Below, in pieces: positions 38,727 through 50,114 of a stretch of 64,000 nt of DNA. Both the position numbers and the translations under genes were made by a program. Source of the stretch: Lysobacter sp. (lineage in GTDB: Bacteria; Pseudomonadota; Gammaproteobacteria; Xanthomonadales; Xanthomonadaceae); NCBI GenBank assembly GCA_013141175.1, contig JABFRN010000001.1, positions 186,001 through 250,000 on the forward strand. The letters run 5' to 3'. The stretch's first letter is position 1. Each line of letters starts with the position of its first letter. A model generated the notes under the pieces. It saw only the letters and a program-made list of their open reading frames with translations, did not search any database and was not told the DNA's origin.

Positions 38727-38736
38727 GCGCGCGACA

Positions 38737-40182
<1,446 letters not shown>

Positions 40183-40186
<4 letters not shown>

Positions 40187-41018
40187 TCATGGGCTGACAC
40201 TTCGAGAAAACCGTTGCGCTTGGTCACCGCATCCAGCGCCTGCAGCGTTTCCAGCAGCGCGCGCATCTTGCCCAGCGGCCATGCGTTGGGGCCGTCGGAC
40301 AGCGCCTTGCTCGGGTCGGGATGGGTTTCCATGAACAGGCCGGCGATGCCGACGGCGGTCGCGGCGCGCGCCAGCACCGGCACGAATTCGCGCTGGCCGC
40401 CGCTGCTGTTGCCCTGCCCGCCCGGCAACTGCACCGAGTGTGTCGCGTCGAACACCACCGGACATCCGGTGTCGCGCATCACCGACAGGCTGCGCATGTC
40501 GCTGACCAGATTGTTGTAGCCGAAGCTGGCGCCGCGCTCGCAGACCATGATGTCGTGGTTGCCGGTGGACTTCGCCTTCTCGACGACGGGCTTCATGTCC
40601 CACGGCGACAGGAACTGGCCCTTCTTGATGTTGACCGGCTTGCCGGCGCTGCAGACCTTCTTGATGAAATCGGTCTGGCGCACGAGGAACGCGGGCGTCT
40701 GCAGCACGTCGACCACGCTGGCCACTTCGTCCATCGGCGTGTATTCGTGCACGTCGGTGAGCACCGGCACGCCGATCTGGCGCTTCACTTCGGCCAGCAC
40801 GCGCAGGCCTTCCTCCATGCCGGGCCCACGGAAGCTGGTGCCCGAGGTGCGGTTGGCCTTGTCGAAACTCGATTTGAAGATGAAGGGGATGCCGAGCGCC
40901 GAGGTGATCTCCTTGAGCTGGCCGGCGACATCGAGCTGCAACTGCTCGGATTCGATCACGCAGGGGCCGGCGATCAGGAAGAACGGGTGGTCGAGACCGA
41001 CATCGAAACCGCAGAGTT

Positions 41019-41022
<4 letters not shown>
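40183..41022 (-). CDS. kdsA: 3-deoxy-8-phosphooctulonate (KDO-8-P) synthase
   Basis: A 279-residue enzyme condensing phosphoenolpyruvate with arabinose 5-phosphate for the KDO of lipopolysaccharide. It shows [69 protein letters not shown] and [11 protein letters not shown]. Start overlaps the small membrane protein gene by ATGA. Its TAG stop lies inside the end of a palindromic repeat. Confidence 0.98.
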
Positions 41023-43057
<2,035 letters not shown>

Positions 43058-43129
43058 TTACCGGGATGCGGGCCTTGAGGCGACCGCCAAAGCGGCAGAT
43101 GCATCGTAACCGGCTGATTCAGTGGAAAT

Positions 43130-43155
43130 AAAAACGCCCCGGCAGAACCGGGGCG
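43130..43155 (-). terminator. Intrinsic terminator after the small secreted protein gene
   Basis: A perfect 8-bp stem CGCCCCGG/CCGGGGCG with a 5-base loop, followed on the minus strand by TTTTTATTT. It lies 29 bp after the stop of the 43184-43453 gene and 100 bp before pyrG. Confidence 0.85.
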
Positions 43156-43183
43156 TCGATAGCGGGGCGGGAAGCGCGCAGCT

Positions 43184-43453
43184 TCAGATGTCCTCTTCTT
43201 CCTCGAGCTCGCGCTCGGGGGCCTTGTCGTCCTTGGCTTTGTCGCGCTTGGGCTTGCGGGCCTCGGCTTTGCGTGCCGCTTCGGCTTCGGCCTGACGCTT
43301 GTCGGCTTCGGCCTTGGTCTTGTCGGCGTCTTCGGAAGCGTCCTGTGCGATGTCGGTCTGCGACTGGGCGGCGGCCGGGCCAGCGAGCGCCAGCCACGCG
43401 ACCGCGAGCGCCAGCGGCGACAGGGCAAGCGCGAAACGGCGGGAGAAGGTCAT
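43184..43453 (-). CDS. Small secreted charged protein of unknown function
   Basis: An 89-residue protein with signal peptide (LALSPLALAVAWLALAGPAAAQ). The mature part is Lys/Glu/Ala-rich, helix-forming and low in complexity (KTKAEADKRQAEAEAARKAE) and ends in ELEEEEDI. ATG 43453 is the natural start. Monocistronic, with its own terminator. Codon choice and the clean signal peptide support a real gene, but the function is unknown. Confidence 0.7.
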   Translation of the reverse strand: MTFSRRFALALSPLALAVAWLALAGPAAAQSQTDIAQDASEDADKTKAEADKRQAEAEAARKAEARKPKRDKAKDDKAPERELEEEEDI

Positions 43454-43662
43454 GGTCTGGACTCTGCCCGCATGCGCGCCGGACATCGGCGGGGTCTTGT
43501 GCGAGCCAGCGCACCATAGTCGCAGCCTGCCTGCTGGGCCGTGAACACCCGGCCCACACGCAGCCCGCGCCTGAACGGCTTGACCCCCGACGGCCGTCCC
43601 GCCAAGCTCGCCGGCCTCGGGTGCCGCGTTCGCCGCCCTCTCCACACGGTTCCGTCATCGCA

Positions 43663-45570
43663 ATGAGCAGTCGCTACAACGCCGCAGATATCGAAGTCCT
43701 CTCCGGCCTGGATCCGGTCAAACGCCGGCCGGGCATGTACACCGACACCACCCGCCCGAACCATCTGGCGCAGGAAGTCATCGACAACGCGGTCGACGAG
43801 GCGCTCGCCGGCCATGCCCGCAGCATCGAAGTCGTGCTGCACACCGACGGCAGCTGCGAAGTGTCCGACGATGGTCGCGGCATGCCGGTGGACATCCACC
43901 CCGAGGAAAAAATTTCCGGCGTCGAACTGATCCTCACCCGCCTGCATGCCGGCGGCAAGTTCAACAACAAGAACTACACCTTCAGCGGCGGCCTGCACGG
44001 CGTCGGCGTCAGCGTGGTCAATGCGCTGTCGAAACAGGTCGAACTGTTCATCAAGCGCGACGGCAACGAATACCGGATGGCTTTCCGCGACGGCGACCGT
44101 GCGTCCGACCTGGACATCGTCGGCAGCGTCGGCAAGAAGAACACCGGTACGCGCCTGCGCTTCTGGCCCGACCCGAAATATTTCGATACCGCGAAATTCA
44201 ATCTGCGCCACCTGCGCCACGTGCTGCGCGCCAAAGCGGTGCTCTGCCCCGGCCTGACCGTGAGCCTGCTCGATGCGGCCACCGGCGACAAGGACCAGTG
44301 GTTCTACGAAGACGGCCTGCGCGATTATCTGAAAAGCGAACTCGGGGCGAGCGAAGCGCTGCCGCCGGACCTGTTCGTCGGCCAACTGAAAAAAGATTCG
44401 GAGATCGTCGACTGGGCCGCCACGTGGATCCCCGAAGGCGATCTGGTCCAGGAAAGCTACGTCAACCTGATCCCCACCGCGCAGCACGGTACGCATGTGA
44501 ACGGCCTGCGTACCGGTTTCACCGATGCTTTGAGGGAGTTCTGCGATTTCCGCACGCTGCTGCCGCGCGGCGTGAAGCTGGCGCCGGAAGACGTGTGGGA
44601 CCGCGTCGCCTTCGTGCTCAGCGTGAAGATGACCGATCCGCAGTTCAGCGGCCAGACCAAGGAACGGCTGTCGTCGCGACAGGCCGCCGCGTTCGTCGAA
44701 GGCGCCGCGCACGATGCGTTCTCGCTGTGGTTGAACACGCACACCGAACTGGGCGAGAAGATCGCGCAGCTCGCGATCGAGCGTGCCGCCGCGCGCCTGA
44801 AGACCGAGAAGCAGATCGTCCGCAAGAAAGTCACCCAGGGCCCCGCCCTGCCCGGCAAGCTCGCCGACTGCATCAGCCAGGATCTGTCGCGCACGGAACT
44901 CTTCCTGGTCGAAGGCGATTCCGCGGGCGGCTCGGCGAAACAGGCGCGCGACAAGGATTTCCAGGCGATTCTTCCGCTGCGCGGCAAGATCCTCAACACC
45001 TGGGAAGTCGCTTCCGGCAGCGTGCTCGCGTCGCAGGAAGTGCACGACCTCGCGGTGGCGATCGGCTGCGACCCGGGCAAGGACGACATCAGCGGTCTGC
45101 GCTACGGCAAGGTGGTGATCCTCGCCGATGCCGACTCCGACGGTCTGCACATCGCGACATTGCTCTCTGCTTTGTTCCTGAAACATTTCCCGGCGCTGGT
45201 GATCGCCGGGAACATCTTCGTGGCGATGCCGCCGCTGTTCCGCGTCGACGTGGGCAAGCAGGTGTTCTACGCGCTGGACGAAGAGGAGAAGCGCCTGCTG
45301 CTGGAGAAGATCGAGCGCGAGAAGGCCGCGAATACGAAAGGATTCGGCGGCGCGGTCAACGTCACCCGCTTCAAGGGCCTCGGCGAAATGAACCCGCAGC
45401 AGCTGCGCGAATCGGCGATCCACCCCGATACGCGCCGGCTGGTGCAGCTCACCGTCGATGGCGGCACCGAAACCCATGCACTGATGGATATGCTGTTGGC
45501 GAAGAAGCGTGCTTCGGATCGGAAAACGTGGTTGGAAACCAAGGGCGACCTGGCGACGCTGGAGGTCTGA
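43663..45570 (+). CDS. parE: DNA topoisomerase IV subunit B
   Basis: A 635-residue ATPase subunit of topoisomerase IV, which separates linked chromosomes. The GHKL ATPase domain has LDPVKRRPGMYTDTT, DDGRGMPVDIHPEEKISGVELILT and GGLHGVGVSVVNALS. The TOPRIM region has EGDSAGGSA from 417 and DADSDG at 489-494. The length and the PVDIHPEEKISGVELILTRLHAGGKF-type blocks indicate ParE rather than GyrB. A 143-bp repeat element begins 8 bp after its stop. parC is not in the window. Confidence 0.97.
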   Translation: MSSRYNAADIEVLSGLDPVKRRPGMYTDTTRPNHLAQEVIDNAVDEALAGHARSIEVVLHTDGSCEVSDDGRGMPVDIHPEEKISGVELILTRLHAGGKFNNKNYTFSGGLHGVGVSVVNALSKQVELFIKRDGNEYRMAFRDGDRASDLDIVGSVGKKNTGTRLRFWPDPKYFDTAKFNLRHLRHVLRAKAVLCPGLTVSLLDAATGDKDQWFYEDGLRDYLKSELGASEALPPDLFVGQLKKDSEIVDWAATWIPEGDLVQESYVNLIPTAQHGTHVNGLRTGFTDALREFCDFRTLLPRGVKLAPEDVWDRVAFVLSVKMTDPQFSGQTKERLSSRQAAAFVEGAAHDAFSLWLNTHTELGEKIAQLAIERAAARLKTEKQIVRKKVTQGPALPGKLADCISQDLSRTELFLVEGDSAGGSAKQARDKDFQAILPLRGKILNTWEVASGSVLASQEVHDLAVAIGCDPGKDDISGLRYGKVVILADADSDGLHIATLLSALFLKHFPALVIAGNIFVAMPPLFRVDVGKQVFYALDEEEKRLLLEKIEREKAANTKGFGGAVNVTRFKGLGEMNPQQLRESAIHPDTRRLVQLTVDGGTETHALMDMLLAKKRASDRKTWLETKGDLATLEV

Positions 45571-45578
45571 TCCATGGC

Positions 45579-45721
45579 CTGAGGTATCCCCGCTTTTTCA
45601 AGTGTTTCGAAAAGCTTCGTCATCCCCGCGAACGCGGGATCCAGCGACTTCAAGCTTATGCGACTTACCGCTTCTGCGCGGCGCAAAGACACTGGGTTCC
45701 CGCGTTCGCGGGAACGACGGG
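45579..45721 (+). repeat. Repeat element, copy A, just after the parE stop
   Basis: Read on the plus strand it begins CTGAGGTATCCCC, contains CTTTTTCAAGTGTTTCG, a palindrome CCCGCGAACGCGGG, a variable middle, GCAAAGACACTGG and a terminal palindrome TTCCCGCGTTCGCGGGAA. A shorter copy in the same orientation relative to the preceding gene lies after the symporter gene at 60598-60726. The 223-bp gap before the DUF1697 gene is otherwise featureless. Confidence 0.9.
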
Positions 45722-45793
45722 CAATAGAACGGTAACTGCCGATCAATCGATCCGTTTGATTTTCTTGATAAAAAACTGGGGACGCCTCAGGTC

Positions 45794-46339
45794 ATGGCAA
45801 TACAGATCGCGCTGTTCCGCGGCATCAACGTCGGCAAGGCCAAACGCATCGCGATGGCCGATCTGCGCACCATGTTCGAAGACCTCGGGTTCAAGCATGT
45901 GCGGACCCTGCTCAACAGCGGCAACGTCGTGTTCGACGCCGGCCGCAGCGCGACTGCGACCAATGCGAAGCGGATCGCCGCCGCGCTGATACAGGCCACG
46001 GGGGTTTCGGCCAATACGCACGTCTTGACGGCTGCCGAACTGGATGCGGCTGCGGCCGGTAATCCGTTCCTCGACCGCATGGACGATCCGTCGCGGATGA
46101 TCGTGGGTTTCATCGCTGCCGGTGCCGACCGCAAGCCGCTGCAGGCGCTCGTCGACAAGGCTGCAGCGGACGAGCACGTCGCCCTTGGCGCACATGCCCT
46201 GTATCTGTGGTGCCCGGAGGGCATCCTGGAAAGCGCATTCGCCGGCAAACTCGTCGGTCCGGCATTCCGCGACAGCGTCACCAGCCGGAACTGGTCCACC
46301 GTGCTGAAGCTGCAGTCCCTCGCCGCAGGGAATCGCTGA
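45794..46339 (+). CDS. DUF1697 family protein
   Basis: A 181-residue cytoplasmic protein with the DUF1697 opening IALFRGINVGKAKRIAMADLR, then FEDLGFKHVRTLLNSGNVVF and a C-terminal SRNWSTVLKL. The family is widespread and of unknown function. Convergent with the next gene, 14 bp apart. Confidence 0.92.
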   Translation: MAIQIALFRGINVGKAKRIAMADLRTMFEDLGFKHVRTLLNSGNVVFDAGRSATATNAKRIAAALIQATGVSANTHVLTAAELDAAAAGNPFLDRMDDPSRMIVGFIAAGADRKPLQALVDKAAADEHVALGAHALYLWCPEGILESAFAGKLVGPAFRDSVTSRNWSTVLKLQSLAAGNR

Positions 46340-46353
46340 AACGGGTTGGCCTG

Positions 46354-47394
46354 CTAGACATTCGCGACATACAACTGCGAATACAGCGGGTGATCGACTT
46401 CGCCCAGCAAGCGCAGCCGCTGCGTTTCGGGCAGCAGCACCGCGATGTGTTCGAAGGTGTCGATCGGCGACAAGGTCTGCGCCAGCACCGATTCGACCAC
46501 CGGCCCGGACGCGTCCCAGTCGGCCGCCATCCGCGCGAGGTCGGCCGCATCTTCGCGATTCAGCAGGTCGTGGACGACGACCACGCGATCGCGGACCCGC
46601 TCCCATTCGCGGGCATCGACCTGCCCGGACTGCAGGAAGCGATCGATGATGGCTTCCTGCAGCGCGGACAAGCGGTTGCCGCGCTCCATCTCGACCGCCC
46701 ACTGCATCTGTTTGTCGTCGAGCTCCGGAACCGGCGTACCGGTGGCCTCGGAGACGCGCGCGCCGACGCGCCGCATCTTGTCGGCGTCCGGCATGTTCTT
46801 CGACAGGATGTGGTCGATCGAACGCGCGTACAGCTCGATGAAGACCGGTCTGAAGTTGCCGGCATCCACCGGCAGCACCGTGCCGGCCCGAGGTTGCGCG
46901 CGCAGGATGTCATGCGCGGCCTGCGCCGTCATCGCAGGGTCGGCGATGCACGCGCTGCCCTGCGGAACGTTGTCCGGGTCGTGGATCGGGTTGGAGGTGA
47001 CGGTGCAGGTGGCGTAATCGTCGTAGACCCGCACCAGATCGAAGAACACCGGCATCTTGCCGTGATCGTAGACCGCAGCCGCGATGCCGTCCTGTGGATG
47101 GACGCCGGCCCACAATTGCATCGTCGGCATCTCCGGCACGGAAAAACGCCCGACCTCGTCGAATCCCGAAGCCAGCAACGCATCGACCTGACTCCCGGTC
47201 CCGGGCTGCTGCCAGGTCTCGACGTTCGGTACCAGGGTGATGCGTGCGGCGATGCCGGCCTGCGGCAGGTTGGCCATCGCCGCGATCTTCCGCGACAGCC
47301 ACCAGGGCAATGCGAAACGCAGCAACAGCAACAACAACAAGACGAAGCCGACAAGCGTCGCGAAGACCACGGCCAGGATCTGCAATACGGTCAT
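46354..47394 (-). CDS. Membrane-anchored protein of unknown function
   Basis: A 346-residue protein with one N-terminal helix (LQILAVVFATLVGFVLLLLLLLRFALPWWL) and a large soluble part, probably periplasmic or cytoplasm-facing. The soluble region is mixed alpha/beta with no recognised motif. ATG 47394 has a GGGGAATGGGGA ribosome-binding site. It is divergent from the first gene of the surface-protein operon (107 bp between starts), so the two may share a regulatory region; a functional link is not shown. Confidence 0.72.
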   Translation of the reverse strand: MTVLQILAVVFATLVGFVLLLLLLLRFALPWWLSRKIAAMANLPQAGIAARITLVPNVETWQQPGTGSQVDALLASGFDEVGRFSVPEMPTMQLWAGVHPQDGIAAAVYDHGKMPVFFDLVRVYDDYATCTVTSNPIHDPDNVPQGSACIADPAMTAQAAHDILRAQPRAGTVLPVDAGNFRPVFIELYARSIDHILSKNMPDADKMRRVGARVSEATGTPVPELDDKQMQWAVEMERGNRLSALQEAIIDRFLQSGQVDAREWERVRDRVVVVHDLLNREDAADLARMAADWDASGPVVESVLAQTLSPIDTFEHIAVLLPETQRLRLLGEVDHPLYSQLYVANV

Positions 47395-47501
47395 TCCCCA
47401 TTCCCCTGCCGGGCGGACGTTGCCGGCACGGGCAGAGTGTACGTGGCCCGCACGGCCCGTGACCGCAATGATCCCAGTCCCATCCACCAAGGAATGACAC
47501 G

Positions 47502-48092
47502 ATGCTGAAGACCCGCAAGACCCTCGGCGCAGCCGGCCTGCTCTGCCTCGCCATGGCGGCCGTGATGCCCGCCCACGCCGAATCCGACTTCCAGACCGGC
47601 GCCGGTACGCTCAACGCCAATGCCCGCCTCGACTTCCGGGTGGTCATCCCGAAGTTCATCCGCTTCCAGGTCGGCAGCGCGGGCGCCACGATCGACCTCG
47701 TCGAATTCGCGGTGCCGGCCGCCAACGTCGGCGATGGCACCGACGTCGCCCGCACCAACGGCGGCGCCGTGCCGGTGCTGCTGCAGAGCAACAACGGCAA
47801 CGTGTCGCTGACCGGCACCACGCTCGGACAGCTCAACAACGGCGCCGGCGAGAACATCTCGTTCGCCGAGATCCTGTCGACCAGCTCCGACCCGAATCTC
47901 AACGTACCCACCCTGATCGATGGTGGCACCAGCGCCGCGATCACCGTGACGCCGAATGTCGGCGCGCGCGTGGTCAATCGCACCGCCAACTGGTCGTTCG
48001 CCTACAGCAACACCAACTTCGTCGGTGCCGGCAGCTACGGCGGCGTCAACGTCAACAACGGCCGCGTGACCTACACCGCATCGTTGCCGTAA
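47502..48092 (+). CDS. Secreted beta-rich pilin-like protein (first gene of surface operon)
   Basis: A 196-residue exported protein with signal peptide (GAAGLLCLAMAAVMPAHAES). The mature protein is rich in Asn, Thr, Gly, Val and Ser, predicted almost all beta, and ends GRVTYTASLP. The next gene's product ends ARVTYTLATP, a similar last strand as expected for subunits finished by donor-strand exchange. No cysteines are in the mature part. It resembles fimbrial-type subunits in composition, but I recognise no named family. A good ribosome-binding site (AAGGAATG) precedes the ATG. An 86-bp gap separates it from the next gene. Confidence 0.78.
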   Translation: MLKTRKTLGAAGLLCLAMAAVMPAHAESDFQTGAGTLNANARLDFRVVIPKFIRFQVGSAGATIDLVEFAVPAANVGDGTDVARTNGGAVPVLLQSNNGNVSLTGTTLGQLNNGAGENISFAEILSTSSDPNLNVPTLIDGGTSAAITVTPNVGARVVNRTANWSFAYSNTNFVGAGSYGGVNVNNGRVTYTASLP

Positions 48093-48178
48093 TCGACGGC
48101 CTCGGATCCTGTTGCATCAAGGAACTGTTCGCCAGGGGCTGTCCGTCGGGCAGCCCCTTCGTTCGAGAGGTTCACGCC

Positions 48179-48841
48179 ATGGATTTGCGTCTCTCCCGTC
48201 TCCCCGGCCTTCCAGGCATCCGCATCGCGTCGCGGGTGCTGCTGTTGCCTGTGCTGGCCACTGCCGGCATCGGCGATGCCTGCGCTTACACCATCACCAT
48301 CGGCACCGGCACCAAGGCCGCATACCTGCGCGTCGGCGACGGCAGCATCAGTGGCGGCAATTACAACGCCGGCGGCACGCCTGCCGCGAATACGACGGTC
48401 AATCTGGTCAGCGTCGCGGTGCCCGCGAACGTCGTCGGCAACACCGTCGACCAGGCGATGACCGGCACCGGCCGGCTCACCAGCGACCTGGACGGCTTCG
48501 TGTTCTGCAGCGCCGGACAGGTCTATATCAGCGCGTTTTTCCGCTTGCCCACCACCGCGAATCAGAGTGCGACGCTGCGCGCGACTTCGCCCACCACGCT
48601 GACCAGCGCCGGCGGCGACACCATCCCGATCAGCCAGATCAGCTGGACCAGCAGCGGCATCGGCGACACCGGCGCGCAGCCGATCCCCGCAGGGACCTTC
48701 ACCGGCGGTACGCAGACGCTGGCGACGCTGCTGCGCAACACCTGGAACGAGAGCTGCCACACCTTCCGCTACGGCAACGATGCGATCATCGCCGCCGGTA
48801 CCTACAACGCGCGCGTCACCTACACCTTGGCCACGCCATGA
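48179..48841 (+). CDS. Secreted pilin-like or adhesin-like protein (second gene of surface operon)
   Basis: A 220-residue exported protein with a signal-like N-terminus (RIASRVLLLPVLATAGIGDACAY). The mature part begins TITIGTGTKAAYLRVGDGS, is Gly/Thr/Ser-rich and beta in character, has cysteines in FVFCSAG and NESCHTF that may pair, and ends ARVTYTLATP. The C-terminal strand resembles that of the preceding protein. It could be a minor subunit or tip protein. The stop overlaps the next start (ATGA). Confidence 0.75.
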   Translation: MDLRLSRLPGLPGIRIASRVLLLPVLATAGIGDACAYTITIGTGTKAAYLRVGDGSISGGNYNAGGTPAANTTVNLVSVAVPANVVGNTVDQAMTGTGRLTSDLDGFVFCSAGQVYISAFFRLPTTANQSATLRATSPTTLTSAGGDTIPISQISWTSSGIGDTGAQPIPAGTFTGGTQTLATLLRNTWNESCHTFRYGNDAIIAAGTYNARVTYTLATP

Positions 48842-49302
48842 TCCGCAGCGTGCTGTTGCTGCTCATCGCAGCGCTGTGGACATCCACGATCGCCGCGCAG
48901 TCCTTTCCGGTCGACGACAGCGCCAGCCACGTGCTGGAGGCCGGCCCGGTCAAGATGCGCTGGAATACGCTGGTGCCGCAGCCGGGACAGGCGTCGACCA
49001 TGACCGGCCAGGTCGTGGTGCTGGTGCGGCTGGACGTCTCGCCCTGGCGCGGACGCCGCGCGCGCATCTACCAGACCCTGCCGTCGCAGCCGATCGGTCC
49101 GGTGGACGTGCGCTGGACCGCCAACGGACCACTGTTGCCCGGCGCGCTGCGCGGCGGCGACCGCGCACTCGTGTATGCCGGACCGATCCAGGCCGATCGG
49201 CTGGAAGACACCTTCCGCATGACCATCCAGGCCGACGGCAACCGCGTGCTCCGCCCGCAGGATCTGACGTTCGCGTTCGAGATCGAATTGGAGTCGCCGT
49301 GA
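48838..49302 (+). CDS. Small secreted beta-rich protein (third gene of surface operon)
   Basis: A 154-residue exported protein with signal peptide (SVLLLLIAALWTSTIAAQ). The mature part contains VKMRWNTLVPQPGQAST and VVVLVRLDVSPWRGRRARIYQTLP, beta-rich, and ends LTFAFEIELESP, again a plausible final beta strand. No family recognised. Overlaps both neighbours by 4 bp (ATGA upstream, GTGA downstream), so it is translationally coupled. Confidence 0.75.
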   Translation: MIRSVLLLLIAALWTSTIAAQSFPVDDSASHVLEAGPVKMRWNTLVPQPGQASTMTGQVVVLVRLDVSPWRGRRARIYQTLPSQPIGPVDVRWTANGPLLPGALRGGDRALVYAGPIQADRLEDTFRMTIQADGNRVLRPQDLTFAFEIELESP

Positions 49303-50114
49303 TCACATCCGCCCGCCTGCGCTGCATATTCGCGCTGATCGTCGTCGCGTTCGCGTCCTCGGCGCAGCCCACACCCGCAGCGGCGCAGGAATTCGCCGTG
49401 GTGGTGACGCCGCCGCGCTTCGAAGACCGCGCGAAAGCCGGTGCGATCTACCGCAATATCATCGAAATCAGCAACACCTCGCCGAAAGCCTCTCGCTACA
49501 CCGTGCAGACCGCCGATTGGACCCTGGATGCGCAGGGCGGACCGGTGTTTTCGCAGGCGCTGTCCAACGACAGCTGCCGGCCGTGGGTCGGCATCGAAGC
49601 CGGCGAGATCACCGTGAAAGGCAACGGCAAGCGCCGCTATCGCTTCGAAGTCGCGGTGCCGGCCGGTACGCCGCGCGGCGAATGCCGGTTCGCGATCATG
49701 ATCGAAGGCGAACCGCAGCCGCCGCGCGGCGATGTGCCGCTGCCGGTCAGCGGACGCATCGGCGTGATCGTCTATCTGGCGATCGGCGATGCCGCGCCGC
49801 GACTGGAGGTGCTCGAAACCCGCAGCGCCAGCATGCAGGGACAGACGCTGCCGGTGCTGCGCGTGCGCAATGTCGGCGACATGCACGGCCGCCTGGAAGG
49901 CTATCTGGCGGCCGTCGACGCCAAGGGCACGCGGATCGTGCTGGTGCCCGACAACAGCCCGATCCTGGTCGGCACGACCCGCGACATTCCGCTCTATCCG
50001 CAGGCCGAGGAGGACAGCGCGCAGATGCCTGCGATCGTCTATCCGCTGCGGATCAAGGGCCGGCTCGATTCAGGCAACCAGCGGCTGGATATCGAGACCA
50101 CCCTGAGCCGATGA
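49299..50114 (+). CDS. Periplasmic chaperone-like protein (fimbrial chaperone fold)
   Basis: A 271-residue exported protein starting at GTG 49299, which overlaps the preceding stop. After the signal peptide (CIFALIVVAFASSAQPTPAAAQ) comes an Ig-like domain (FAVVVTPPRFEDRAKAGAIYRNIIEISNTS) with the block YRFEVAVPAGTPRGECRFAIMIEG, similar to the N-terminal domain of PapD-type chaperones. A second Ig-like part follows (LPVLRVRNVGDMHGRLEGYLAAVD). It probably stabilises the three small secreted proteins. The match is at motif level only. Confidence 0.72.
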   Translation: MITSARLRCIFALIVVAFASSAQPTPAAAQEFAVVVTPPRFEDRAKAGAIYRNIIEISNTSPKASRYTVQTADWTLDAQGGPVFSQALSNDSCRPWVGIEAGEITVKGNGKRRYRFEVAVPAGTPRGECRFAIMIEGEPQPPRGDVPLPVSGRIGVIVYLAIGDAAPRLEVLETRSASMQGQTLPVLRVRNVGDMHGRLEGYLAAVDAKGTRIVLVPDNSPILVGTTRDIPLYPQAEEDSAQMPAIVYPLRIKGRLDSGNQRLDIETTLSR

